64,000 nt of DNA from Hamiltosporidium tvaerminnensis (taxonomy: Eukaryota; Microsporidia; Dubosqiidae): positions 865,501 to 929,500 of the forward strand of contig JAKIMF020000004.1 in assembly GCA_022605425.2 (NCBI GenBank). The letters are read 5' to 3'. Shown here piece by piece: positions 62,810-64,000 of the stretch. Made by a program: the position numbers and the translations under genes. Numbering within the stretch: the first letter of the stretch is position 1; each line of letters opens with the position of its first letter. The notes beneath the pieces are model-generated. The model ran no database searches and was not told where the DNA came from. It saw nothing but the letters and a program-made list of their open reading frames with translations.

Positions 62810-64000
62810 TTATTATAAAAGATTGAGTTATCTTGAACTCAACAAATTGAATTCAATTCTATAATCTTGATAAATGTTTTTTTTTAATGTAATTACTTAC
62901 AAAGATATAGATTAATTTCACAATTAAAATCAGTTTTTTAGTTTTACGTAAAAAAGATGACGGACTATGAGATAGAATCTGCATACAAAAATTTAATTGT
63001 AGCTTGAATTATATTAATAAAAATTACCTTATGAGTTTTTTGATTATATTTTAAAATTTTCACAATGAATTTTGGAAAAAAAGTTATTATAAACCAAAGA
63101 GGGTAATAATACATTTAAAATACCTGAAAAATGTTTTTGTGTCGTTCTTTTCTAATTCTAATAGCGATAAGTAACGTAAATTCGTGTTTCAGAAGAGCCA
63201 CATAAATAAAATCTAAATTATTGTTTAAAAATCGTATTTTTTTAGCAGAGATATTTTGCAAAAACATCTAAAATCAAAAAAAATACAAGATACACTAATT
63301 TGATATAATTATAGGACAGGCATCAGCAATTATGACGATTAAACGTAACAAACACATGAATATAAATATGATGTAAACTTAAAAACTTATTACATAATGA
63401 AATTGAGTTTAAGCACCTAAAAAAGTATTATATAAGAACTCTATCAAGCAAACCATTTTTAAGAAATGAAGAGATATTCAATAAATGAGTTCAAATATAT
63501 CTAAATTTTATTAAAATATTGGAGCAATGTTAGTTCAAGAGGCAATGAACAAAAGGCATTTATAAGATCGAATCTATAAATACTTTTCTAGCCAAAATTA
63601 AGGTCGGATTGTAAATATATTTGAAATAAATTAAATTACAGTTAAGTTGTGGTTTTAAGATTCTAGAATAAAATATAGTTTAGTAAAAAATAATCAGAAA
63701 TTTCTCCCCACAATATCAGCTTGATTCACTCTCGCTATATATAGATTCATCAAATTCAAAAAGCACTTTTTAATGCATATTTATAGAACAATTCGGTTTT
63801 TGGTCTAAAATAATTTAATTGTTCTTGATAACAATAAATTAAGAATATGACTAAGCTAGGAAAGAAAATGATATATTATAAGTTTAAAGATTTTCATAGA
63901 ATACTGTTTGCAAGACTTTTTTCATTTTAAAGGAATTACGATCTACATTTATATAAGTCTTAACTTGGATATAATATAAATGATCGACTAAAAAACATAT
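62810..64000 (+). repeat. Long non-coding duplicate C, copy 2 (cut by window edge)
   Basis: Matches 44405-45590 to the last base of the window. The left boundary coincides, within a few bases, with the 3' end of the R4-like element. No gene. Confidence 0.93.

Overview
This is a strongly AT-rich, gene-poor stretch of eukaryotic nuclear DNA. It most resembles the expanded genome of a microsporidian, an intracellular fungus-related parasite. Reasons: compact intron-less genes (a kinase-domain-only GSK3, glutamine:fructose-6-phosphate transaminase for spore-wall chitin), very divergent small proteins, and repeated copies of an R2/R4-type non-LTR retrotransposon of a kind I associate with microsporidia. 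The species cannot be fixed from the window. Only about nine loci look like living genes; together they cover roughly 8.5 kb of 64 kb.

Genes, left to right: GSK3/shaggy-like kinase (4477-5433, -); GFAT/GFA1 (10360-12453, -); a small multi-pass membrane protein (15216-15512, -); an unknown protein with an N-terminal signal or anchor (19091-20434, +); a degenerate MCM-like protein without a Walker A lysine (29094-30527, +); a WD40-like protein resembling Trm82/WDR4 (31109-31924, -); an SLC35F/DMT-type transporter (36602-37753, +); and an unknown charged protein (40926-42062, -) divergent from a small basic protein with a weak EFG1 resemblance (42671-42949, +). They do not form a pathway: the set is housekeeping (signalling, chitin precursor, tRNA modification, transport, possibly replication).

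The rest is a graveyard of mobile and repeated DNA. (1) An R4/R2-like retrotransposon (reverse transcriptase + CCHC + restriction-like endonuclease) is present as one nearly full-length mutated copy (59122-62804), one older nearly full-length copy (53200-56970), a 5'-truncated copy with an open frame and an 11-bp target-site duplication (7930-9312), and a decayed tail (34935-35395). (2) Fragments of a second, unrelated class of LINE with arthropod-type signatures occur at 38290-39295 (-), 54856-55016 (+, nested inside the older R4-like copy with its own 11-bp target-site duplication) and perhaps 50090-50335 (-). (3) A family of about 14 dispersed elements shares a common head of about 100 bp followed by one of two bodies (form A, about 720 bp, 8 copies; form B, about 230 bp, 6 copies). 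I do not recognise this family. (4) A non-coding sequence of about 1.19 kb is duplicated (44405-45590 and 62810-64000), the second copy starting where the R4-like element ends. (5) An inverted repeat of about 300 bp (13931-14226 / 16741-17040) flanks a 2.5-kb block. (6) Three simple tandem arrays are present.

Long intergenic stretches (for example 20.9-29.1 kb, 31.9-34.9 kb, 42.9-44.4 kb, 57.7-59.1 kb) are AT-rich with nothing I can support. I found no convincing tRNA, rRNA or CRISPR feature.
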